Assembly: GCA_958450365.1 (NCBI GenBank)
Contig: CAUEEP010000758.1
Location: 2,192,565 to 2,256,564 of the forward strand
DNA length: 64,000 nt
Source: Mesorhabditis belari
Taxonomy: Eukaryota; Nematoda; Chromadorea; Rhabditida; Rhabditidae
Direction: 5' to 3'
Shown one piece after another: positions 12,172 to 23,617 of the stretch (position 1 is the first letter of the stretch; each line of letters starts with the position of its first letter). The notes beneath the pieces are model-generated. The model was given only the letters and a program-made list of their open reading frames with translations. It was not told where the DNA came from and searched no databases. Position numbers and translations under genes: made by a program.

Positions 12172-12417
12172 AACAATTTGCCCGACTTCATTCCCGCCAA
12201 TGAATGGCCAGCTAATTCGCCCGACCTCAATGTTATGGATTTCTGTGTTTGGGCAATTTTGGAGCAAAAAGCATGCACAACAAAACATGCAAACGTTAAA
12301 AGTCTGAAAAAGGCTCTATAGAAAGCCTGGGCGGAAATTCCACAAAGTACCCTGCGGGCCGCCGTGGAAAGTTATCCAAAGCGTCTTAAAGCCGTTATCA
12401 AAATAAAAGGGGCCCTT
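12172..12417 (+). pseudogene. Mariner-family transposase, C-terminal remnant
   Basis: The frame beginning NNLPDFIPANEWPANSPDLN and continuing VMDFCVWAILEQKA, WAEIPQSTLRAAVESYPKRL and AVIKIKG matches the end of mariner-type transposases, where the last catalytic Asp lies in the SPDLNxxD motif. A TAG interrupts it after KKAL. Nothing of the first two catalytic residues is visible upstream, so the copy is dead and truncated. It runs into an A/T-only stretch. Confidence 0.8.
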
Positions 12418-12550
12418 ATTATAAAAATTTTTTTTTTTTTTTTAATTTTTTTTATTTTTTTTTTTTTTTTTTAAAAAATATTTTAAAAAAATTTATAAAA
12501 ATAAAAAATAAAAAAATTTTTAAAATAAAAAAAAAAATAACTTAAAACCA
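12418..12550. repeat. A/T-only low-complexity tract
   Basis: About 130 bp made almost wholly of T-runs then A-runs, following the transposase remnant. It may be an expanded element end or slippage product. Confidence 0.8.
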
Positions 12551-14540
12551 AAAAAAAGGGTTGAGCCAGTTTGCTATGTCCAGTTTAATTTAAAATGAAG
12601 AAAACACTAAAAATTGCAACATCCAACATTTTTTTGATATTTATAGCTTCACGGAGATTATGTTTGTTTTTCCTTCATTTCTTTCCCATTTTCTCGCTTT
12701 AGTCGATATTTATGAGTGGACAAAAAAGGAGAATAACCAGCGATGATGGACCACATTTCATTCATTTCAAACTTTTCAAACCAAATCATTTATTTTCTTC
12801 TCTTTCCAAAAGAGTTCATTTCTTCTCTTTTTGTTTTTTTCAGTTCTTTGTGGAACATTTCTCTCTTTTTTCCCTTTCAAGTTCAATAAACTCTTTCGAT
12901 TTTTTAGACTTCAGGCAAAAATGGAAAGTTTGCTTTTTCTTACCGCACAATGTATTCATCAAACTGATTGTACTCCTTTGCTAACTTTGTTTGTATCTTT
13001 GTAACAACTTTATTTCCATTTGTAACAACTTTATTTTCATTCACAGTTTTTCCCAAATCTGGATCAATAACCGTTTTAAACAAAACACCGGTAATTGGCT
13101 GGCGATTTTCGTTTTCCGATTCGCTATTGCTTGTGAAAGATTTACCGATGTGTATGTGTGATGTGAAAATGATCGAACAAGACAAGTGCCAATTAAATGA
13201 TGATTTGAAGAACTGAAGAAGTGAGACAACGATGATCAAAAGAAAAGAGCAGCGCTTGAGTGATTAAGAAGCTAAACAGCACTAGATCCCTTTCGATGCC
13301 CCTTTTTCCGTAATCATTGTTGATATTAAAGGTTTACAATGGTAGATCCAGCTGTCTTTTGGTGAAATTCTAGTTTATGTAGTTTGATTTATTCCGGAGT
13401 TGAGCTGGTAAAGACCACGAAGAGAAACAGATTCACGCACTTTAAAAAGACGGCCATGGTAGCTTTGTTAATCTAAATAACTATCTAATCTAATAGTACA
13501 ATTTGATGTTTATCGAGAGAAGATTCAGTCACAAACTGGAGTACGGTGGCTTTCTCATAAGCGCACCATTTAGAGGACGGTTTAGACAAGAAAAGTAGAA
13601 AGAAAGTAGAACGGGGAATCATTTTTCATGCAAAAGAGGAATAGGGTGTTTTTGAGTCAGAAAGGGGAATGCCTGTATGCTTATGTGCGATGCTATGCGC
13701 GGCGGCGGACCGGTCCTCCTTGTCCTTCCCTTCAGCTCTTCCCCTTCCCTTCAGCTCTTCCCCTTCATTCACCATTCTTCTCATAGCCTCACCCCCTCGC
13801 TTTTCCACCCTCAATCGACTCGATTTCTTGATTTCTTTTCGATTCTGACTTCTTTACCCTTTTCTTGATCAACGTTTTTGTCAATTGCCGTCGATAGAAA
13901 CTGGTCATCAGCTCTGACAGCCTCTAACTCCAACACTAGCTCTGGCTATTCAAGTAGCCAATTTTCATTATGAAAACCAAAATTGTAATTCCTTCAATAA
14001 CAATTGTTTCCTATTTGAAACAAATAGCTTTACCTTGCTATAAATTGCTAAATTGCTATAAATAAAACAATATCAAAGCCCGATTCGATAAGTTCTCGTT
14101 CAGAAATCTTTTTCGTTTTTTTGCAAAAACACTCGACTCACCTGATCGGCTCATTTGCTGATCGGATATCCGGTTTTATGCCAAAGGTGACTCGTAATTT
14201 ACGACTATTAGATTCCCGGGAATTTACGCTTTTAACCGAAAATGGTGAGACAATTTGAGAGATGTTTTCAGGAAAAAGATTTCTAAGAATTGTATTTGAT
14301 TTTTGTTTGATTGTATATCTTTGAACTGACAACAAACCGATTTAGCCATTGCAAAGTTTGTATTCAAAAGCATTGTTCAAGTGTTAGCCTTTCTTTTCTT
14401 ACAATTTTTGTGCCCGAAACCGTTCTCGCTAGCGTCGTTTCAGCGGTGTAACAATAGGTTGTTCTTTCTTTTCGTAAAGCTTTGTTCTTTCAAACGATTT
14501 TTTTTTTTGCTATAAGCTAAATTTTTTGTCTTACTGATCA

Positions 14541-14698
14541 CTATCTACACCAAGATCAATGTAGATAGTACTTACAAGTACTTAATCTTGGTGTAGTTAG
14601 TACTTACAAGTACTTAGTCTTGGTGTAGATAGTACTTACAAGCACTTAATCTTGGTGTAGATAGTACTTACGAGTACTTAATCTTGGTGTAGATAGTT
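14541..14698 (+). repeat. 32-bp tandem repeat with inverted lead copy
   Basis: Four full and one partial copy of GTAGATAGTACTTACAAGTA + CTTAATCTTGGT from 14561. CTATCTACACCAAGATC at 14541-14557 is the inverse of the repeat join, so the array can fold back on its start. Confidence 0.85.
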
Positions 14699-15892
14699 AG
14701 CAACAAACGAGTTGTGATTTGAAAATTGTTTGCTTTTTAATTGCAATGTTGTTGGGCTTGTTTGGAAGAATTAGGCTTTTTTTAAGCAAACGATAAAGCC
14801 AGTAGTATCTTGGTTTCACGTCTTTCAAAAGTTTTCCAGTCGCCCATAAAGGTTTATACAAAGTTTCAGCTCCATGAAGTCCAAATGACCAGGAATATTT
14901 GATCTATAGTTATTTTTTCTATTTTTGAATTCTCTATAAGCTCTATTAGATCATTAGCTCGATTTTTTGGTGTCATTACATATATAAATCGATTGTTTAC
15001 GGAGCGTGTCTCTTTGAAAATGGGGATGACTACCCATCACACAAAGAGAAGGGGCACACCTCCCCCTCCAAACAAATGACCCACGAAACGCCTCATTCGA
15101 TTACTAAACCACCAATTGATTGCTTTATTAACGAGCAGAAATAGTAGTTGCTTAAATTTTTTGTGATCAATTTGAAACTGTTCAAATGTTTATCTTTCAA
15201 TCGCTTCTTGAACCTTAAGCTATGCTTTTTCTATGTCTTTCCAAAAATATTGTACAGCTTCAGTCTCTTATTTGGCTAAAGTATGCCTGAACTTACATAG
15301 ATCACTTACAGTATGCTGGAACGAAAATCTAAGACTGAATAGCCATCTATCTAAATCTTCTATTGAAGGTATTCAGCCTTGCTAATTGAATGCTTTCACT
15401 TTGACATAGTAATCAGTAAACAATGATCAATAATGACACATAGTAATCATTACAGTATTTCGATCTTATAATAAAAGACGGTATACTGCAGTTGGTAGTA
15501 TTTTTGCTTAAGCTATACAGTTTTCTAGTCTATCCAATGTAAAGTTATTGTAGCATTGCAGTATTATTCCAGTAGTTAATGGTAAAGTTGCTTTTTGCTT
15601 CCAAAAAAGGTTTCCCAACTTTTCAGGCAAAAACTTTTGCTGCACTTTCATACATTCTTGAAATTTCTTTCCTGTTAGAGTCATCTGTTTTTCGAGAAAG
15701 AAAAATATTTACCCATTTCACTGGAAATCAACACAATTTCCCCCAAAAGCCCCTCGATGACAAAGATTCCTCAAAAGATCTTTATTTCATTCAATTCTCT
15801 AACTTTTCCTTTCAAAGCTTTTCAGCTTTACAGACTTGTTGTTATAAGTTGTTATAAAGTTGTTATAAAGTTTTTGTTTTCAGGAAGCCAGA

Positions 15893-17547
15893 ATGGCCGG
15901 TCACGATCACTCGGCTCATGCCCATCATCCAGCAAATTTTCAACAAGAATCGACGACAATGGTGAGGCTTCGGAGATTTTTGTTGTTCTAATGTATCCAT
16001 TGTCGATATGGATTGCATTGCTATAAGATATTGTTAGGCTATTGTTGAGGATAAAGGCTTGCAAGGCTCAAGGCTTGCAAGAGGCCGAGAAATGGCCATG
16101 CTCATTTAAGAAAATTCTTGGTTCCACAGAAAACTGCCGTAGTTCATATCTTTTTGAGCTTTAGCATTTTCACGTAAAATTTAGCTTTAACTCTAACTCG
16201 AAAAGTAACTTCAGCTTTGACTAAAACCCAACAAAAGACAGAAACCCCAAAACGAGACTCAAACAACAATGGAGATCAGAAGAAAACGGAAAAGACAAAA
16301 TCTCAGTAAATTTTGGAGATTTTGTCAGTGAGTCAGTTTGTCAGTTTTGCATATCAGTGAGTTTAACTGTTGATCATAAGTTTTTATGATCAACAGTTAA
16401 GGTGAAGACTTTTATAGTCCCTTTAAAGCTCATTTAAAGCTCCTTTATAGTTCCTTTAAAGCTCCTTTGTAGTTCCTTTAAAGCTCCTTTATAGTTCCTT
16501 TAAAGCTCCCTTAAAGCTCTCAATTAATAGTGCAAAATAGGAAGCCGAAAATATCTTGATATATAGCCATATTGATGTGATGTGATGAATATTAGGCCAC
16601 ACAAGTAAAATATTGGGAAAATTTTAAGAAAACCAGCTTTTTAGCTTTTTTTTCTAGGTTTAATTTTTAGAAAGCACGTTAATCACCAAAGACATAGTAA
16701 AAAAAATATGTACAAGGTTATCCACAGCATTTTAGCCTTCACACGAAATGGGTCACTCGATGTCATTTCACTTCGGTCAAATGGAGACAATTCTCTTCAA
16801 ATGGTGGATGCCCGACAGTGCGGGAGGTGTGGGAAAACAAGATGAAAATGGCATTAATCTAATTTAGGCATTAGTCTCAAATTTGAAAAACCCTCAACCG
16901 CTCCTCTTTTTTCAGGAATGTTCTTCAGTTGTCTCCTCGTTTTTCTCTTCTGTGTCGCGTACGAGACGGTGAAATTCTTCCGTCAATATCGAGATATTCG
17001 AAATGCATTGGAGACAACTCTAGTAGAACCGGAAGCTAGATTACGGTAAAAGGATTAAAGTTTAATTGGCTAAATGCAAATTTCAGCTTTAGTCCAAAGA
17101 TCTCTGCACAGGCGTTAGTCGATTTACCACTTCACATCATTCAGGTAAGGAAAAATATGAAATCAAGTTTATTTAAAGACTTTTAGTTTAGTTTTAGTTT
17201 TAAAATTTCAAGAAAGTTTTTAATTATAAAACTTCAACTAAAAGAAAATGTCTATAATTGTTTTCAGATAATTTTTGCTTATGCTTTAATGTTGATCTTT
17301 ATGACATTCAACGTTTGGCTCTGTTTGGCGATCGTTTTGGGAGAGGTGAACTTTGATAAAAGTACAATAGATTAAAATATGCCAAATTCTATACTAATAA
17401 ATAAATTTATCAAATATTTAATCTTTACAGTTGTTTAAAAGCTTTAGAATTTGATAATTGAAGTAAAATTTTCATTTTCAGAGTCTTTCCCATCTCTTTT
17501 ACCGGATTACTTTCCCGCACATCAACTCGATCGAATCGCATTGCTGA
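15893..17547 (+). CDS. CTR-family high-affinity copper transporter (SLC31 type)
   Basis: Six exons: 15893-15961, 16736-16826, 16916-17045, 17087-17144, 17268-17345, 17482-17547; 163 residues, the usual length of a CTR monomer. These proteins form homotrimers that pass Cu(I) across the plasma membrane. The N-terminus is rich in His and Met (MAGHDHSAHAHH, then MGHSMSFHFG), as expected for the outer copper-collecting segment. A first membrane helix lies at about residues 55-75. The second carries the family's MxxxM selectivity motif as M124-L-I-F-M128. A third helix follows, and the chain ends in His-Cys, the usual cytosolic copper-binding tail. The GxxxG of helix 3 is not obvious (GESLS at residues 141-145). 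Four of five acceptors are CAG. A poly(A) signal AATAAA lies at 17666-17671. An acceptor (GTTTTCAG) 9 bp before the ATG may be a 5'-UTR or trans-splice site. Family assignment is firm; the exact paralogue is not known. Confidence 0.9.
16411..16520 (+). repeat. 22-bp tandem repeat
   Basis: Three to four copies of AAGCTCCTTTATAGTTCCTT + TA in copper transporter intron 1. Next to it (16363-16400) is a hairpin with 16-bp perfect arms TAACTGTTGATCATAA. Confidence 0.85.
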
Positions 17548-18990
17548 AAGTTCTTCAAAAACTCAAAATCGGGTTCAATTTGGTCACTAGGTACTCTCCA
17601 ATACGCACATATCAAATCGCATTGCCTAATTTTTAATTATCTGTGATTTTTGTACATACCGGATGAATAAAGGTATTTGGAAACGGGAAAAAAGCTCAGG
17701 AATCATTAAATTCTAAAAAATCAAAAAGCTAACTCAGACAAATGCCTCGTTTTAACAACATGAGCATGTTTTTCAGACTCGTCGTCCAGTTTTTTCATCA
17801 CCGAAAGCACGTTGGGCAGTGCGAGAGGTTGCCCTTTTTATCACCCCCTCTCCAGCCATGTGCCAGAAAGCGCGCGTTTATGACTGCGCACAAAGAGCGT
17901 CGAGTCAAAGAGGGAAATGGATCGTTTTTGAGGGGTTTAGTATGGAAAAAGTTGTACAACTAATTAAGACAACTAAAATATTTATAAAAATAGAGTCAGA
18001 GTATAGTTTTCTTGTCAAAAAAGCTGTTTAAAGCTGACAACTTTGTAAGTACCAAATTTCTGCTTGAATAACTTGCTTTTAGCTTTCAATTTCCTGAAAA
18101 TTATGTAAAATTTTGAAATCTACAAAAAAATCTATGAGAAAATGCAAATTATTGAGTTTTTCGTTTCACTCTGTTCTCTCGGGGGAAAAGTTTGAAAGCG
18201 GATTGTCAGTTTGTCAGTGAACTCAAAAAACGAGGGTTCATTCGATTTATTTGAACCTAGCTATGGAAAATATCTAAAATATTACCTATTTTTAAAGATT
18301 TACGCAAATTTTACTGTAGTTTTGTCTTTATAATATTATGATTGTTAACTTTGTGAGCAAAATAGTTCAAATCATTTTCTTCTTGATTCAAGACCAGTTT
18401 TTTCTTTCTTTTTTTTGCTTATACTATCGTTTTCCATCATAAGAAAGAAATTTATTGAAAAGAAAAAGAGGAAAAACTGAAAGAGACCACTTTTTCTCCT
18501 TTGAATCGCTTTGTTTCGTTGAATCGATCATTTTATCGGTGAATTGAACCCCTATCTCTATTTTGCTGATTCCAGATTTGTTTTCCGATGGGTTTTGTAT
18601 ATTGTTATGTTATTGTTATGAGTATTTTGTGCTGTTTTTGTAGCTCTGTAGCTCCTGGTTCACAAGTTATAATACCTGGTAATAGACTTGACTTGTACCA
18701 GTACCGATAAACGATTTAGATCTAATTAGTGGTATATTATGAACCGAACCAAGTCCACCCAAATTTCTAAAATATCTCCACGGTCTACTGTAATCTTTTT
18801 TCAAATAATTTCATCAGATAATCTTCTCGACTTCCAAACCAATTGAAATTTTTTCGCTTTACCCCAATAATAGTACCCAAAATGACTCCCTTTCCTGACA
18901 AAAACGTGAAACTATTTTTATTGATTGAAAAACTTTTAACAAACTAATATCGAACTTGAAATTTTATTTAAATAACATAATAATTCCAGA
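17548..18990. other. Intergenic between copper and glutamate transporters
   Basis: Holds the copper transporter poly(A) signal, one dispersed ~45-bp element (17859-17899) and an acceptor just before the transporter ATG (AATTCCAG). No coding sequence seen. Confidence 0.6.
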
Positions 18991-21900
18991 ATGTCATCAA
19001 AATCTCTGCGACGTCCGAAATGGTTCATCAAATTGAAGAAACATCTTCTACTCTATGTGACAATTATTTCTGTTTTCACCGGGATTTGCTTGGGACTTTT
19101 GTTAAGGTTTAGAAGTTCGGATGTTTACTTTGTGCTCAAAAATGTGACACACCCTTTCTGGGATACTCAATTTATCAATTGCAGTTAGTGCACCAGAAAG
19201 AATGTGTTTCCCATTTTAAGCCGCCCAAGTTTCAAATTTGCATTCCAGGCTAGCCGATCCATCAAAAGATCTCATCCGATATATCGGTTTCCCGGGCGAG
19301 ATTTTCCTGAACACATTGAAGTGTATCATTTTGCCGTTGATTGCGGCGAGTCTCATCTCTGGTCAGTTTTCTTTAGAACTTTGGTAGGTAGACTTTGGTC
19401 AGTGACAGTGACAAGTTTACCGGTCAGTCCCTGGCTCTGCCTAGGCCAGTCCCTGGCTCTGCCAAGCCGGGCCTGGCTTGGCGGAGCTTTACTGCAGGCC
19501 TGGCATGTACCTGACTTTTTACCAGGCTTTGGCTTTGGCCTGGCTTTGGCCTGGCTTTGGCCTGGCTTTGGCCTGGCTTTGGCCTGGCTTTGGCCTGGCT
19601 TTGGCCTGGCTTTGGCCTGGCTTTGGCCTGGCCTGATGACTGAAGGTTCTGGGGACCCGGATATTTCCTTCTTTTTCTTCCTTTCTTTCTTCTTCCTTGT
19701 CTTTCCTATTTCTTCCTACGCGAAGAAGACGCCAATAGTTCTGTGGTAGAGCATCTGCTCTATAAGCAGAAGGCAAAGAGTACAATTCCCCCTCGGTTCC
19801 AAATTCTTTGCCATTCATTTCTTTACTTTATTACTGTTAGAAACCGTTTGAAACGACCTTGGCACCGAACCAGACATAATAGGGATACCTAGTTAGATAT
19901 TATAATGTTTAGATAATGGGTAAACAGTAAAAAATGATACCCTAATCATTTTAGAAACATTCAGGAATTTCCCAACTCGACGCGAAAAGCTCGGGTAAAA
20001 TCGGTTCGCGTGCCTTCGTTTACTATGGAATCTCCCTCTCACACGCTGTGATTGTAAATTTTTCGATAAAATCGTGTAAAAATTTAAAATTTTCAAGTTA
20101 GGTATGATTCTCGTTTTGGTCATTCATCCGGGTGATCCAAAAGTGAAAGAGAAAACGATGAAAAGTGGAGGGGAACAAGTGCAAAAGAGGGCACCGGCAC
20201 AGGAAAAAGTCTTGGATTTGTTGAGGTATTTTTGAGATAATTGTTGGTATATGGTTTTGGAATTGATATACAATCATTGATAATTTATTTTTACTGATTT
20301 CAGAAACATGTTTCCGGATAACATTGTGCAAGCGACTTTCCAGCAGAAACAAACAAAATATGTGACTCTTACAAAAGTTAGCATTAAACTCTTTAAAAGA
20401 TATTCAGTTATCATTTTTTAAAGCTAGATTTGATATTCAGTTATTATTTTCGTTATAGATATCAAATGGAACCGAAATATCTGAAGATGTTTTAAAAGTA
20501 CAATCGGTTAACGGGATGAATGTCTTGGGTGAGTGAAGCGGGGATATTGATATTGAATAAGAAAGCTACAAGCTACAAGCTACAAAGAAAGCTAAGAAAG
20601 CTATAACTGGATACTTCATCTTTATTTGAAAACGGAATATTTTCAGGTGTAATCCTTTTCTGTATCTGTGTCGGCGTGTGCATTTCCGTCGTCGGACCGC
20701 AAGCCTTTCCGCTCAGGTAAAATGCAAACTATTTTAGCTTAAGAAAAAGCATTTTACGGTACATTTTCTCTTTATTAGCACCACCAGCGAAAAACGCTCA
20801 CTCCCTTTGCGTTTCCCGTTGGGGAGGCGGAGGACCCATTCAGGTTTGGACGGGTTTGGAGCCTTCGAGACGGGTTTGGAGAACGCGCATAGTTTAAAGG
20901 GTCCATGTACAATAGAGAAAGAGAAGAATGAAGTGAAGAAATGAGGAAAAAGAAGTGAAAAGAAATGCAAAAAGAAACAGAGAACAGAATTGTTTTCGTC
21001 GAGCGCACTTTTTAGCACAAAAATTCCCTTCAAACGACTAAAACTACCGTAACCCATGTTAAGCCTCGCCCGTTTTTTAAAAAAGGACCTAAAAGTCAGA
21101 TTCCCCATAACTGAAAACCGCCGGGAGCAAAATATCGCGCACAAACGCTGAATACTTTGCCTTTTAACCGATAGAGCAAGCGTAATTACGGAGCGTTGCC
21201 TTTATTTCAATGCTTTTATTTCAATTCGATGTGTATTTTGTGCTTGCTTGAACACACCTCGTCTAGCGCGCTTAATTCTCCATTTTCATACAATAACCTT
21301 GTCACAAAAATAAAGAATATATTGCGCCAGATATGGTACGTTTCCATCAAGCACAAAGTGTACCAAATATGTAGACAAGTCTATCATTTCTTTGCTCGAA
21401 TAAAGACTAGCCGCTGATTCATTCTTTGATCGAATCTCAAATACAAAGCTAAATATCTTTAGTTTAATTAATATAATAAAAGTTATTCAGCTCAACTCCT
21501 GTAACAAAACCAATAGCTAAATATCTTTAAGCCGAGTCTCATTCCAGGGATCTCTTCATCGCCATCGATCTCGTCATCCACAAAATGGTCAAATTGATTA
21601 TGTGGTGCGTTTTCAATGTAAATTTCAAAATAAACTCTATAAAGTCTAATATAATCTCAATCTAGATCTATTATTGTAACATAAAAGTTCACATAAATCC
21701 AGGTTTGGCCCGATCGGAATCAGTTCGATCGTTTGCTCAAAAATCCTCGAAGTGACCGATTTGGTGGGAACGGTTAGAACACTCTCATTCTTCATTCTCA
21801 CCGTTGTTATAGGTAAAAATTGTAACATTTAAAGTTAAATGAAATTTCAGGTCTTTTACTTCAAGTTTTGATCACTTTACCGATGATCTATTATTTGGTT

Positions 21901-23479
21901 TCACGGAAGAATCCGTACGTGTTTTTACGCGGACTCGGCCAGGCGTTGATCACCGGAATCGGGACTGGATCGAGGTAATAAAATGCAAATCATTTCTAAT
22001 TCTAATATTATATTTGTATCTATTGATATCTTCGAAGCTTATTTCAGTGCTGCCACAATGCCGTGCACTTTCGGGTGTTTAGATCGTTTGGGTGTTGATC
22101 CGAGAGTTTCGAAATTTGTACTTCCCGTTGGCACGAATGTAAATATGGTAAAAAGTTTGGTTTATGGTTAATAACATTGAGTAATTTGCATTTGCCGATT
22201 TTCAGAATTGCAGATTAGAATTTGTGAATCTAATCAATGTTATTGATGCTATAAAAGTGCAACAAACATCAGAAATAACGGGATTTTAAAATCACAAGCT
22301 CTCAATCTATCGCTTCGAACATTAGCAATATAAATGTTTGATTTAATAGACTTAGTCGGCAGGAATATATTTGAATACATTTTTAGGATGGAACAGCTTT
22401 ATACGAGGCGGTAGCGGCTGTTTTCATCGCCCAGATCAACGGGGTTCATATGGGGATCGGCGAGGTGGCCACTGTGGCGTGGGTTTTACCAAAAACTTCA
22501 ACTTGGCACCAAATAATCTTCTTTGAACACCATCTTTGAACTATTCACTGTTTTTAAAGCATTGAACTTTGTTACATACTGTTACAGTACCGTACTCTCG
22601 CGTACCACTTTGGAGTCTTTTAGAATCACCGCCACTTTGGCGTCAATCGGTGCAGCGGCAGTTCCATCGGGTGGTCTTGTCACTCTCATTTTGGTCGTTT
22701 CCTCACTCGGTCTTCCCACTTCTGATGTGGGACTCGTGATGGCGGTTGATTGGTTGATGTAAGGGTTTTGGGAATAGATCAATTTCAAAAGTCAAGTTTA
22801 AAAGTTCACTTCAAGATTCACTTAGAATTAGGAAATTACCCGAAGCTTTGGTAGATCGGGTAAATAAAGCGCTAGCGTAACCGCGCGACTCAGGTCTGGG
22901 GTAAAACTTTTATAGAATTTTGAGTTTCCTGGTTACTAGTCTTTACGATTAAGTTCGGTTCGCCGAATCGCCTGAAAGTTCAAGCTTTATAAGTCAGTTA
23001 AGTCAAGGCTAGTCAGTTTCGGAATTTATCTAAAAGTTTGGACTAATTAAATCCGAGTGGTAACTGGTGGACTCAATAAAATGAACAACTCCAAACGATT
23101 GCCCAACTCCGAAAACCTCACAGTGTCTTGTCTCTTGATTTTCTCAGGATTTATATCACTTGAAAGCCCCAAGTGTCTCTAGTATTATATCAAAAGTTAA
23201 TATTAATATTACCTTTAATGAAAGTTATGAAGTACTCATTCAAAAAGTCAAAGTAAAAGTCCCAAAAGTCCCAAAAAGTTCAAGAAGTATACAATTTTGT
23301 TCAGGGGTCGCCTACGATGCACCACGAATATTATCGGTGACGCATTTGCGTGCGGAGTGGTCGATGCATTGGTCAAAGATTCACTTCCACCACAACAATC
23401 CGGGAGTCAAGAATCGGAAACAAAATCGGAAACAAATGGATCTCTGAAGACAAAAGAACAAAGAATAGACGTAGAATAA
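18991..23479 (+). CDS. SLC1-family excitatory amino acid (glutamate) transporter
   Basis: Fourteen exons: 18991-19106, 19249-19361, 19965-20053, 20098-20225, 20304-20376, 20459-20528, 20647-20716, 21548-21604, 21703-21812, 21851-21974, 22048-22147, 22387-22478, 22624-22758, 23305-23479; 483 residues. Sodium-coupled glutamate/aspartate uptake at the plasma membrane. Diagnostic stretches in order are the first helix ([16 protein letters not shown]), [19 protein letters not shown], hairpin-1 region [22 protein letters not shown] across the exon 11/12 joint, and hairpin-2 [12 protein letters not shown]. In helix 8 the usual Asp-Arg-x-Arg-Thr reads G427-R-L-R430-C431, so the Asp that binds the substrate amino group in family structures is Gly and the following Thr is Cys; N434 and D438 of the sodium site remain. 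Exon 4 uses an AAG acceptor. Intron 2 holds an 11-bp tandem array and a tRNA-like remnant. Poly(A) signal at 23501-23506. Converges with the reductase gene, whose stop is 139 bp away. Confidence 0.93.
19530..19632 (+). repeat. 11-bp tandem repeat
   Basis: About nine copies of GGCTTTGGCCT in glutamate transporter intron 2. Open frames here on both strands are products of the repeat. Confidence 0.92.
19728..19803 (+). repeat. tRNA-like remnant in glutamate transporter intron 2
   Basis: D arm TAGTTCTGTGGTAGAGCA is close to a real tRNA, and TCTGC/GCAGA form a perfect anticodon stem around TCTATAA, but position 33 is C and no B box is visible. It follows a pyrimidine tract and an 11-bp tandem array. 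Confidence 0.5.
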
Positions 23480-23617
23480 CTTTTATTTTTAGTAAAGTGA
23501 AATAAAATTCAAATACAATCACAGGATCACAAACCAGCACCATGAATACCAGTGAAATGAGCAAAATTTAGAATTCAGCAAATCTTAATCTATTACTCTA
23601 CTTAAAGTTCTCTTTTT

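Larger units (their letters stand above)
1..15892. other. Gene-free, repeat-rich left region
   Basis: No exon chain or recognisable protein was found apart from the mariner remnant. Contents are the foldback, MITE, tRNA-like and tandem repeats listed separately, long pyrimidine- or purine-rich stretches, and blocks rich in CTGGCC/GACCAG words (5180-5420, 9785-10030). At 185-330 several GTGCGCAAA words stand close together. It could be intergenic or a very long 5' region. Confidence 0.6.

Noticed and set aside
13626..13868. Short frames around 13.7 kb on both strands
   Set aside because: Simple C/T-rich sequence with an imperfect 20-bp duplication; no gene signal.
19519..19818. Open frames made of repeated Pro-Gly-Gln-Ser or Trp-Leu-Ala words
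   Set aside because: They are translations of the 11-bp tandem array inside an intron.
20734..21144. 136-codon minus-strand open frame
   Set aside because: It lies in glutamate transporter intron 7 in a purine-rich stretch; composition explains the openness.
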